A stretch of DNA of 64,000 nt from Leuconostoc lactis (GTDB lineage: Bacteria > Bacillota > Bacilli > Lactobacillales > Lactobacillaceae), in NCBI RefSeq assembly GCF_007954625.1, contig NZ_CP042420.1:1128501-1192500 (forward strand). The letters run 5' to 3'. The stretch's first letter is position 1. Each line of letters opens with the position of its first letter. Shown here one piece after another: positions 9,573 through 17,437 of the stretch. Below the pieces are notes generated by a model that was not told where the DNA came from, ran no database searches, and worked only from the letters and a program-made list of their open reading frames with translations. The position numbers and the translations under genes are program-made.

Positions 9573-10515
9573 AATGAATACCTGCACCGCTAGTGGTGAT
9601 TTCAAGATGGAGATCAGGCATAGCGGCTTGTAACTGTGACACAATCAGTGGTGCGTGTGCTTGCGTGGTGATGATTTTAACATTTGGACCGGCATCAAGC
9701 GTTGCAAAAGCTAGTAACCCTTGACGGCGCATGTCAGCGACCAAGGTCAAAATGTCGGTTGTGTCATTGGTAAAATAAGTGAATGGTTCCAGGCGGGCTG
9801 TTCGGTTCAAATCATGCATCGCTAAGGCATTGGCTTCGGCAATCGTGCCGATTTTTTCAATGTCACTGGCTTGAATTGCGGCTTGCATATCACGTAATTG
9901 GGCCGCACTATTTTTAACCCAAGTCGCATAATCAGGCGATGTTGCCGCGCGCCGCATCCCTTCAGTCGACCCCACCTTTTTCATGGCCGTTGAGACTTCC
10001 GCGACCACTAAGGCAATGGGCATGTCGGGGGCATGCAAACTTTCGGCAAATGATGAGGCATCATCATGACCTTCATGCCAAATGGCAAAATGACCATAAA
10101 ACGAGCGTGAAGCGGAACCAGAACCCCGACGGGCTAAACGCGATAATGTCATGTTATCGAGATCGAGTCCCAATTCGCGCGTTACTGCGCCAGTTAAAGC
10201 CGCAAAAGCTGAGGCAGAGGACGCGAGTCCTGCACCGGTTGGCACGTGATTTTCTGATGCAACAGTCAGTGGGGCAAAGTCACCCAAAGTATCGCGTAGC
10301 ATATCTAAGAAGCGGTGGATACGTTGGCTATCAAAAGGTTGCCCGTTGATCAGTAATTCATCAGCTGAAGCATTTTGGCTTACGGTCGTGCGTGTATAAA
10401 ATTCATTGAGCGTTAGTGAAATTGAGCTCGTGGTTGGTAGATTTAAAATAGGATCTTTTTTCCCCCAATATTTAATGAGGGCAATGTTGGTATGGGCAGT
10501 TGCTGTGGTTGTCAT
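9562..10515 (-). CDS. mvaD: Diphosphomevalonate decarboxylase
   Basis: ATP-dependent decarboxylation of mevalonate diphosphate to isopentenyl diphosphate. The true start is the ATG at 10515 (317 residues), preceded by AGAAAG. Conserved signatures are ALIKYWGKKD at residues 12-21, the phosphate-binding PTGAGLASSAS at 92-102 and RRGSGSASRS near 140. It is first in the operon mvaD-mvaK2-fni. Mevalonate kinase, which usually precedes mvaD in this operon in Gram-positive cocci, is absent here and found alone at 39.2 kb. Confidence 0.95.
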   Translation of the reverse strand: MTTTATAHTNIALIKYWGKKDPILNLPTTSSISLTLNEFYTRTTVSQNASADELLINGQPFDSQRIHRFLDMLRDTLGDFAPLTVASENHVPTGAGLASSASAFAALTGAVTRELGLDLDNMTLSRLARRGSGSASRSFYGHFAIWHEGHDDASSFAESLHAPDMPIALVVAEVSTAMKKVGSTEGMRRAATSPDYATWVKNSAAQLRDMQAAIQASDIEKIGTIAEANALAMHDLNRTARLEPFTYFTNDTTDILTLVADMRRQGLLAFATLDAGPNVKIITTQAHAPLIVSQLQAAMPDLHLEITTSGAGIHYDN

Positions 10516-10566
10516 AAACGTTCTTTCTATCAAAAATTGAGTTATCTTAATATTATCATAATTTAG

Positions 10567-10591
10567 CCACAGCTGGGGTGAGCAGCTGTGG
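10567..10591. repeat. Perfect 9-bp inverted repeat between mvaD and the AI-2E gene
   Basis: CCACAGCTG (10567-10575) and CAGCTGTGG (10583-10591) enclose 7 nt. No T-run follows on either strand, so it is not an obvious terminator. It lies in the divergent promoter region 50 bp upstream of mvaD and may be an operator. Confidence 0.5.
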
Positions 10592-10721
10592 GCAGAGGTA
10601 AAATTTTGCAATAAAATGCACCATTTAAATATGGTACTATGGTAGTAATAGTAGTTTGTCGTTGATAAACTAACGCAACTGTTGCAAAACGGTCATACGA
10701 GATTGGAGGTTAAGAGCTAGA

Positions 10722-11870
10722 ATGAGAGAACAATCATGGTATCGACGCTGGCTGTCAGGCAATAACTTATTGAACGGGTTATTGGTGATTTTACTGATTT
10801 TATTAATTATTTTTTTGAGTTGGCAAGTGCGGTTTATTTTGGAACCTATCCGTGCCTTATTTACGGCTGTTGGGGCGCCAATTTTAATCGCTGGGGTTTT
10901 GTACTATCTGTTGAGCCCCTTGGTAAAATTACTCACACGTTATACCCATATTCCAAGAGCGTTGGCAATTGGTTTGATATTAATTGCCATTATTGGGCTT
11001 GCTGCTGGCTTAATCACGATGTTAGTCGTCGTTTTGCGTTTTCAAGTGATGACGTTTATTGATAATTGGCCAAGTTATTGGCATACCAGTCAAAACTTTA
11101 TTAACGAAACGTTTAAGTCTAGTCAATTTAAACCGGTACGGGAATTCTTAAATACGACCAACACCGGCATTAACCAAAATGTGATTGACTGGAGTAAAAA
11201 ATACCTGACAACAGGGGTAGCTGGCATTAGCTCACTGGCGTCAACACTGACATCGGTTGGGATTACAGCCGTATCGACACCGTTTATTTTGTACTATATG
11301 TTGCTAGATGGGCATAAGTTTTCAGGCTTTGTTGCTGAAAAGTTTCCCCCTAAAGCACAACACTCATTACGGGAATTATTAACCGATATTAGTAAGCAAA
11401 TTGCTAAATATATTCGTGGACAATTGGGCGTTGGTTTGGCTGTCATGATTATGTTTGGGATTGGGTATACGGTTATTGGTTTACCTTATGGCATTTTACT
11501 GGCGATGATGGCAGGTTTCTTCAATATGATTCCTTACGTCGGCTCAATTTTAGCTCAGGTACCCGTTTTCATTGTGGCCCTCATTGCTGGTGGCCCTAAA
11601 TTGCTCATTTTGGTGATTATTGTGCTAGTGATTGAACAACCAATTGAAGGACATGTTATCGCGCCTAAAATTTTAGGGGATGCTTTGGCGATTCATCCGG
11701 TGACCGTTATTGTGGTATTGTTAACTGGTGCGCATATTTTTGGGGTGCTCGGCGTGATTTTGGGTGTGCCAACTTACGCGGTCCTCAAGGTCCTTGTGAC
11801 GCGAATTTATACATGGTGGCGTAGTAACTCTGCCTTATTTAAAGAAGGAACGGAAGAAGTAGAACAATGA
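10722..11870 (+). CDS. AI-2E family transporter (PerM/YdbI-like membrane protein)
   Basis: Polytopic membrane protein of the AI-2E transporter family (PF01594), 382 residues. Hydrophobic segments are visible at about residues 14-35, 40-65, 75-105 and 170-195, with a dense cluster after residue 235; the stretch GFFNMIPYVGSILAQVP near 265-281 is the family's most conserved part. Members range from proposed autoinducer exporters to ion antiporters, so the substrate is open. A TGG-TACTAT extended -10 lies at 10632-10640 and GGAGG 12 nt before ATG. The stop overlaps the trmL start by 4 nt. Confidence 0.85.
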   Translation: MREQSWYRRWLSGNNLLNGLLVILLILLIIFLSWQVRFILEPIRALFTAVGAPILIAGVLYYLLSPLVKLLTRYTHIPRALAIGLILIAIIGLAAGLITMLVVVLRFQVMTFIDNWPSYWHTSQNFINETFKSSQFKPVREFLNTTNTGINQNVIDWSKKYLTTGVAGISSLASTLTSVGITAVSTPFILYYMLLDGHKFSGFVAEKFPPKAQHSLRELLTDISKQIAKYIRGQLGVGLAVMIMFGIGYTVIGLPYGILLAMMAGFFNMIPYVGSILAQVPVFIVALIAGGPKLLILVIIVLVIEQPIEGHVIAPKILGDALAIHPVTVIVVLLTGAHIFGVLGVILGVPTYAVLKVLVTRIYTWWRSNSALFKEGTEEVEQ

Positions 11871-12379
11871 CAAATCATATTGTGTTATTTGAACCGGTAA
11901 TGCCGGCCAACACTGGTAATATTGCCAGAACAACTGCAGGAACGGATGCCGTATTACATCTGATTGAACCTTTAGGGTTTGAATTAGATGATAAGCATGT
12001 TAAGCGTGCTGGATTGGATTACTGGAAACATGTCCAATTGGTCAAGCATGATAGTCTACCAGACTTTCTAGACACTTTGCGTGAGACGGATCATCTCTAT
12101 TTAGTTTCAAAGTTTGCGAACTACGACTATACCCAACCCGATTATTCGGTTACTGATGGCGATCATTATTTCCTCTTTGGTAAAGAAACGACTGGCTTGC
12201 CAGAAGTCTTTATGCGCCAAAACCCAGATAAAGCGATTCGTATTCCACAAGATGACACGCATATTCGATCATTAAACTTATCAAATACTGTGGCGATTGT
12301 CTTATATGAGGCACTGCGTCAACAAAGTTTCCCTAATTTGGAAACAACGCACACCTACGAACAAGATAAATTGAAATAA
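11867..12379 (+). CDS. trmL: tRNA (cytidine/uridine(34)-2'-O)-methyltransferase, SPOUT class
   Basis: TrmL/CspR family: methylates the 2'-O of the wobble nucleotide of certain leucine tRNAs with S-adenosylmethionine. At 170 residues it is a minimal SPOUT (trefoil-knot) domain. Signatures are the N-terminal LFEPVMPANTGNIART (residues 6-21) and the C-terminal knot, with FGKETTGLP near 105 and LNLSNTVAIVLYE near 136-148. The start overlaps the preceding membrane-protein gene, so they are translated as a unit; no functional link is apparent. Confidence 0.92.
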   Translation: MTNHIVLFEPVMPANTGNIARTTAGTDAVLHLIEPLGFELDDKHVKRAGLDYWKHVQLVKHDSLPDFLDTLRETDHLYLVSKFANYDYTQPDYSVTDGDHYFLFGKETTGLPEVFMRQNPDKAIRIPQDDTHIRSLNLSNTVAIVLYEALRQQSFPNLETTHTYEQDKLK

Positions 12380-12383
12380 AGTG

Positions 12384-12415
12384 TTGACAAAGGGCGAAAA
12401 TCTTGCTACTATAAT
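12384..12415 (+). promoter_or_regulatory. Promoter of tRNA-Glu
   Basis: A perfect -35 TTGACA (12384-12389), then TGC-TACTAT (extended -10, hexamer 12407-12412) at 17-bp spacing. An overlapping TATAAT at 12410-12415 would give 20 bp. Confidence 0.85.
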
Positions 12416-12448
12416 ATAGTTGTTTCAGTTATGAAACACACTGACCAT

Positions 12449-12520
12449 GGCTCGTTGGTCAAGTGGCTAAGACGCTGCCCTTTCACGGCGGAATCGAGAG
12501 TTCGATTCTCTCACGAGCTA
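12449..12520 (+). tRNA. tRNA-Glu (anticodon UUC)
   Basis: Acceptor arms GGCTCGT/ACGAGCT (first pair G-U) and discriminator A at 12520. Anticodon stem CTGCC/GGCGG with loop CTTTCAC, giving UUC. The T-arm carries GTTCGATTC with GAGAG/CTCTC pairing. Length is 72 nt and the CCA end is not encoded. It is a single-gene transcript with its own promoter and terminator, lying between trmL and ftsK. Confidence 0.95.
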
Positions 12521-12526
12521 TATCAA

Positions 12527-12551
12527 GTCGCAACTTCGGTTGCGGCTTTTT
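12527..12551 (+). terminator. Terminator after tRNA-Glu
   Basis: 8-bp stem (one G-U pair) closed by a TTCG tetraloop, then five Ts. Confidence 0.88.
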
Positions 12552-12647
12552 ATGTTTTCAGGATAATCATTAAAAAGCGAACACCAGTTTGATTTGGTTT
12601 CATGATAAAATAAAAGACATAACGATCAGATTTAGAGGGGATTGATT

Positions 12648-15050
12648 TTGGCAACTCGTAAAACACCGCAACGCCGACGAACAACTGCATCAACTCGAAA
12701 AAAAAGCATGAATGCTGTGATTGGCAAAAACATTGCCTTGCTTCTAAGCATCTTTTTAGGCGTCATGGGGACGTTTAAATTGGGCTTGTTAGGCGCCTAT
12801 GTGGCCAATGTCTTCCGATTGGGATTTGGTAATTTATATCTCGGCGTATTAGTCCCAATGACGGTGTTACTGGGCTATGCGATGATTTATAAGCGGCTAC
12901 CAAAAATTGCGCGGCATTTTTGGCTTGGTGCCATCATGGCGTTTGTCGCACTGTTAACATTGTCGTCGTTGTTATTTTTTACCTATACTGTGAAAAATAG
13001 TAATGGTTATGTCCAAACTGTGATGACGTTGATTGGTCAAGATTTTGCCAATAAATCTGCCAATACCCCCGTCGGTGGTGGGGTAGTTGGTGCCATGCTC
13101 TATAACGGCTGCTTTACATTAGTCGCCAACATTGGGACTTGGTTGCTCTCCCTAATCTTACTGTTGAGTGGTGTCATCATCTTCTTTAGAATTCCGGCGC
13201 GTGATTTGACGCAAAAAGGGATTGAAAAAGCACAAAATGGGGTGGCTTATGTGCAAGAACAGCGCGCGAACATGCCACCACGCGAACCTTTATTTAAACG
13301 TCGGGAACGTCCCAAAAAGAGTATTACAGACTTTGGTGATGATCCGTTAGGTGTGAAATCAACCAAAACAGCCACAGCTGACCCTGTGGTACCGCCAGCC
13401 ACCACGCCAGTTGCTGAGTTTGTCGAACCAGAAATCAAATGGCAAGGACCAGTGGCACCAGCTGAAACGTCACCAACGCCGGCACCAGTTGTGTCAACGC
13501 CTAAGCCAGCAAGCGCGACGCCGCCAGTATCTGATACAGGCGATGATGACGAGCCATTGGCTTTGGCGACAGAAACGTCAGGCCAAGATAATCCAGATTA
13601 TGAATTGCCAACGGCTGATTTGTTGACCAAGGTATCGCCAACTGATCAGACCAAGGAATTCCAAAGTTTGACAGAAAAATCACGTCTCGTGCATGATACG
13701 CTGTTAAGCTTTGGTGTCGAAGCGGAAGTAACGAGTGTATCACTTGGGCCAACCGTGACTCAGTATGAATTGAAACCAGGTCAAGGGGTCAAAGTTAACC
13801 GAATTGCCAATTTGGCTGATGATTTAGCGTTGGCCTTAGCAGCCAAGTCTATCCGTATTGAAGCACCAATTCCAGGGAAACCTTACGTCGGCATTGAAGT
13901 GCCAAATGATACGCAAGCGACAGTTGGTTTCCGCGATATGATTGAACAGGCACCAAAGGATGATGACCATCCATTAAATGTGCCATTGGGACGTGATGTG
14001 ACGGGTAATATCATTATGGCTAATTTGGCCGACATGCCGCATTTGTTGATTGCCGGTTCAACTGGATCGGGTAAGTCGGTTGGGTTAAATGGCATTATTA
14101 TTTCGATTTTGTTGAAAGCCAAGCCAAATGAAGTTAAGTTGATGATGGTCGATCCCAAAGTGGTCGAATTATCGATTTATAATGGGATTCCGCATTTGTT
14201 GACACCGGTAGTGTCTGATCCGCGCAAAGCGGCGCGTTCACTCCAAAAAGTGGTTGACGAAATGGAAAATCGCTATAAATTGCTTGCCCAATTTGGGAAG
14301 CGTAACATTGGGGAATACAATGCTGCGGTCGAGCAACAAAATGCGGAAGCTAAGACAACTGGCGCATCTGTGATGCAAAAAATGCCTTATATTGTTGCGA
14401 TTGTCGATGAATTTGCGGATTTGATGAGTACAGTCGGTTCCGAAATCGAAGTGTCCATCGCCCGACTAGGCGCAAAGGCCCGTGCGGCTGGGATTCACAT
14501 GATTTTGGCCACTCAGCGACCAGATGTTAAAGTAATTAACGGGACGATTAAAAGTAATATTCCAGGGCGCATCGCCTTTAGAACAGCCTCTGGTATTGAT
14601 TCACGCACGATTATCGATACAAACGGGGCTGAAAAATTGTTGGGGCGTGGCGATATGATTTTTGCCCCACCAGGTAAGCCAACGCAGCGTGTCCAAGGCG
14701 CCTTTATTAGTAATACTGACGTGACAAACGTAGTATCCTTTGTCAAGGCACAACAAGAAGTCCAATACTCAGAAGCGATGACAGTGACCGATGAAGAAAT
14801 TGCTCAAGATGCGGGTGATGGTGGCGGTGCAGGCAACAGTGAAGATGAGTTGTTCCAAGAAGCTTTACAGTTCATTATTGAACAACAAAAAGCCTCTACC
14901 TCATTGTTGCAGCGGCGTTTCCGCATTGGTTATAATCGCGCAGCTCGCTTGATTGATGACCTCGAAGCAGGAGGTTATATTGGGCCTGCCGAAGGTTCTA
15001 AACCACGACATGTTAATATTAGTGATGGCAGTTCTGGTGTAGAACATTAA
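12648..15050 (+). CDS. ftsK: DNA translocase FtsK/SpoIIIE
   Basis: Hexameric ATP-driven pump that clears chromosome DNA from the closing septum. Roughly 800 residues: four N-terminal membrane segments (about residues 25-180), a Pro/Thr-rich linker (about 200-340), then the motor with Walker A AGSTGSGKSVGLN near 469 and Walker B IVAIVDEFADL near 581, and a C-terminal winged-helix gamma domain (SLLQRRFRIGYNRAARLID) that reads KOPS-type sequences. The frame opens at TTG 12642, but AGAGGGG (12634-12640) is properly spaced only for TTG 12648, so a TTG start is likely. One cysteine only. Confidence 0.93.
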   Translation: MATRKTPQRRRTTASTRKKSMNAVIGKNIALLLSIFLGVMGTFKLGLLGAYVANVFRLGFGNLYLGVLVPMTVLLGYAMIYKRLPKIARHFWLGAIMAFVALLTLSSLLFFTYTVKNSNGYVQTVMTLIGQDFANKSANTPVGGGVVGAMLYNGCFTLVANIGTWLLSLILLLSGVIIFFRIPARDLTQKGIEKAQNGVAYVQEQRANMPPREPLFKRRERPKKSITDFGDDPLGVKSTKTATADPVVPPATTPVAEFVEPEIKWQGPVAPAETSPTPAPVVSTPKPASATPPVSDTGDDDEPLALATETSGQDNPDYELPTADLLTKVSPTDQTKEFQSLTEKSRLVHDTLLSFGVEAEVTSVSLGPTVTQYELKPGQGVKVNRIANLADDLALALAAKSIRIEAPIPGKPYVGIEVPNDTQATVGFRDMIEQAPKDDDHPLNVPLGRDVTGNIIMANLADMPHLLIAGSTGSGKSVGLNGIIISILLKAKPNEVKLMMVDPKVVELSIYNGIPHLLTPVVSDPRKAARSLQKVVDEMENRYKLLAQFGKRNIGEYNAAVEQQNAEAKTTGASVMQKMPYIVAIVDEFADLMSTVGSEIEVSIARLGAKARAAGIHMILATQRPDVKVINGTIKSNIPGRIAFRTASGIDSRTIIDTNGAEKLLGRGDMIFAPPGKPTQRVQGAFISNTDVTNVVSFVKAQQEVQYSEAMTVTDEEIAQDAGDGGGAGNSEDELFQEALQFIIEQQKASTSLLQRRFRIGYNRAARLIDDLEAGGYIGPAEGSKPRHVNISDGSSGVEH

Positions 15051-15079
15051 AAAAGATCGACTTGCGTCGATCTTTTTTT
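15049..15079. terminator. Bidirectional terminator between ftsK and the minus-strand unknown gene
   Basis: Stem GATCGAC/GTCGATC with loop TTGC, flanked by six As and seven Ts. It overlaps the ftsK stop on one side and the opposing gene's stop on the other. Confidence 0.92.
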
Positions 15080-15569
15080 AGTCGTTAAAGAGGGGTTTGA
15101 TTTGCGCTTGAAACTGACCGTCTGGATCATTGACAAACTTGGCATAATCTTGCCAATAACGATCTGATAAAATCGCGGGTTCAGCAATATTATCGGGAAT
15201 ATAAGCGCGGGGAATTTGCCCGTTATCAGTACGTGGGCCATCATATTGTTTGGCAAAGTCTTGTAACTTTTTTTCAACCACGATGGCTTGGGGCCCAAAC
15301 CAGTTAATGGATTCACGATGAATCAGTTGATCAGCCGTTTCAAATACGCCCGTTTGTTCAGGGACGGCAAATGGATGGACCAATGAAACCAAAGTTGGTT
15401 GATGATTTTCTAAATAAACAATGCCACCCGCCATTTCTGACGGCAGGTTGGGTTGGTCGTGTTGATTGGTAGCGAGTAGCACAAGACCAGTGTCATCAAT
15501 GTCAAGTTTGTCGGGTTGACCGAGAAAAATTTTTAATAAGTGTTCTGGTGAAATGCTGTATGTTTTCAT
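15078..15569 (-). CDS. Conserved-looking protein of unknown function downstream of ade
   Basis: A 163-residue acidic soluble protein that I do not recognise. It has no membrane segment, signal peptide or cysteine. Aromatic and proline-rich stretches such as VHPFAVPEQ and SDRYWQDYAKF suggest a folded domain. AGGA lies 8 nt before ATG inside the last codons of ade, and only two bases separate the genes, so it is translated with adenine deaminase and may act in the same process. Function cannot be assigned from the sequence. Confidence 0.8.
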   Translation of the reverse strand: MKTYSISPEHLLKIFLGQPDKLDIDDTGLVLLATNQHDQPNLPSEMAGGIVYLENHQPTLVSLVHPFAVPEQTGVFETADQLIHRESINWFGPQAIVVEKKLQDFAKQYDGPRTDNGQIPRAYIPDNIAEPAILSDRYWQDYAKFVNDPDGQFQAQIKPLFND

Positions 15570-15571
15570 AA

Positions 15572-17227
15572 TTAATCCTGAATTGTAATAAATGAGAAAC
15601 GGTTAAAGTCGAATAAGCCTTGATCAGTGATTTTAAGACTTGGAATAACTGGTAGTGCCATAAAAGACAAGGTCAAAAACGGATCAAATGGAATGTCGCT
15701 GAGTTCAGCAAAGGCCGCTTGCAGTTTGTGATCGTTCTCAATCACAGTTTGATAGGGCGCCTCTGACATTAAACCACCAATTGCCAAGGGCAGGGTGGTC
15801 ACTTGGCCGTTGTGCACCACCACTTCACCACCGCCCATATCACGTAGTGTGTTGGCTGCCAAAATCATATCCTCATCATTAGTACCAGCAATAATCACGT
15901 TATGTGAATCATGGGCAATCGTTGAAGCAATCGCGCCACTTTTTAAGTGAAGCCCTTTAATGATGCCAATCCCGTGATCGAGGTTGTGATAACGCTCAGC
16001 AACGACAATTTTAGCGTAAGTCTCATCAGCGACAAACTGACCATCAACGGTTGGCACGTTTTCAACCAGATGTGTTGTGGTGATGTGATGCGGCATAATG
16101 CCAATCACATGAGCTGGTTTCTCGGGATCCAAAGGTAGTGTCAAATCCGCCGCCGTTAAGGTGAAATTCAGTGACTGATTGGCCAGGGGCAACACCGTGG
16201 TTTCGGCTTCGTTATACCATTGGCCGTTAACCATGACTTTTTGTGCGGTAAAGTCGTTTAATTGATCGATGATGACCAAATCCGCGACAAACCCATCGGT
16301 GAGGGCGCCGACATCAGTTAACCCTTGAGCTTTGGCGGCATTGTAACTGCCAATCGTAAAGGCCATGGCAGGCGACATGCCGTTTTGAATCGCTAGGCGA
16401 ACATTAAAGTCAATTGAGCCTTCACGTTGCAGGTCATTGGCAGTTTTATCATCGGTTGCAAACGCAAAATGGGATTGGTTAGCCGTGGTGATTGCTGGTA
16501 AAATCGCTAATTCATCACGTTCAACGGTCCCTTCACGGACAAAAACAGCAAAACCAGCGTTCAAACGTTCCAGTGCTTGCTTGGCATTTTCACTTTCGTG
16601 ATCGGTGCTAATCCCGTACTTGCGATAAATCGCCAGCTGTTTACGTGAAAGGCCGGACACATGGCCATCGACTTGTTTGCCGGCGGCTTGGGCGTCATGA
16701 ATTTTTTGGTGCATGTCACTATCTTCATTAAAGACCGCTGGGAAATCCATGACTTCGGCCAAACCGTTGACTTCAGGCACGCTATAAAAAGGTTTAAGCG
16801 CATCGGCATGTAGCTTTGCGCCGGCGTGTTCAAATGGCGTCGCTGGCACAGAAGACGGGAGCATATAATGAATGTGTAGTGGTGACTGACGCGCTTCTTC
16901 TAACATATATTGAATGCCGGAAACGCCGGAAACACTCGCAATTTCATGCGGATCAGCAAAAATACGCGTCACCCCACGTGGGATGACCAGCTTACCAAAT
17001 TCACTGGGGGCGAGCAATGAACTTTCAATATGGACGTGGGCATCAATGAGACCAGGGACGATATATTGGCCTTTGGCATCATAGGTATGCGCGGCTTGTA
17101 AGTCGGAACGTTGCCCACGATAGACAATCTTTTGATCATCAATCCAGAGTTCAGTTTCATCAAAAGTTAAGTTGAAGACATCTAATATTTTGGCGTTAAT
17201 AATATGCCATGACACGGTTTTTGCCAC
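15572..17227 (-). CDS. ade: Adenine deaminase
   Basis: Amidohydrolase that converts adenine to hypoxanthine and ammonia, feeding Hpt. About 551 residues. Metal-binding and active-site motifs are LIDAHVHIESS near residue 58, FADPHEIASVSG near 88, DGHVSGLSR near 187 and GISTDHE near 208; the C-terminal domain carries HDSHNVIIAGTNDEDM. The frame is open to TTG 17245; I prefer GTG 17227 because GCGAG precedes it at normal spacing, but this is not certain. It forms an operon with the small unknown gene that follows. Confidence 0.9.
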   Translation of the reverse strand: MAKTVSWHIINAKILDVFNLTFDETELWIDDQKIVYRGQRSDLQAAHTYDAKGQYIVPGLIDAHVHIESSLLAPSEFGKLVIPRGVTRIFADPHEIASVSGVSGIQYMLEEARQSPLHIHYMLPSSVPATPFEHAGAKLHADALKPFYSVPEVNGLAEVMDFPAVFNEDSDMHQKIHDAQAAGKQVDGHVSGLSRKQLAIYRKYGISTDHESENAKQALERLNAGFAVFVREGTVERDELAILPAITTANQSHFAFATDDKTANDLQREGSIDFNVRLAIQNGMSPAMAFTIGSYNAAKAQGLTDVGALTDGFVADLVIIDQLNDFTAQKVMVNGQWYNEAETTVLPLANQSLNFTLTAADLTLPLDPEKPAHVIGIMPHHITTTHLVENVPTVDGQFVADETYAKIVVAERYHNLDHGIGIIKGLHLKSGAIASTIAHDSHNVIIAGTNDEDMILAANTLRDMGGGEVVVHNGQVTTLPLAIGGLMSEAPYQTVIENDHKLQAAFAELSDIPFDPFLTLSFMALPVIPSLKITDQGLFDFNRFSFITIQD

Positions 17228-17350
17228 AATAACACTCGCTTTCAATTTTTTAATAGTTTACCACAAATGGGCGGTGATGCAGCCTGAAATATTGGGTTGA
17301 TAACGGGTAATTTAAGTCTTGATTTCAACTAGACCAATTTTTAAAATTTG

Positions 17351-17379
17351 TTGACAAAGTAAAAATATTGCCGTAGAAT
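17351..17379 (+). promoter_or_regulatory. glmS promoter
   Basis: TTGACA (17351-17356), exactly 17 bp, TAGAAT (17374-17379). The 5' leader of about 50 nt is too short for a glmS ribozyme. Confidence 0.88.
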
Positions 17380-17437
17380 AGTGAATGTTAGGTTAATATA
17401 ACGTATTGACCAATTTAATAAAGAGGGTAAATAAACT

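Noticed and set aside
12576..12590. CGAAC core upstream of ftsK as a PurBox
   Set aside because: A single core without the AT-rich flanks or partner boxes; ftsK has no purine link.
13200..13640. ftsK linker as a sign of a fused or foreign segment
   Set aside because: A variable Pro/Thr-rich linker is normal between the membrane and motor parts of FtsK.
17380..17437. glmS ribozyme upstream of glmS
   Set aside because: The promoter ends at 17379, leaving about 50 nt of leader, far shorter than the ribozyme, and none of its core is visible.
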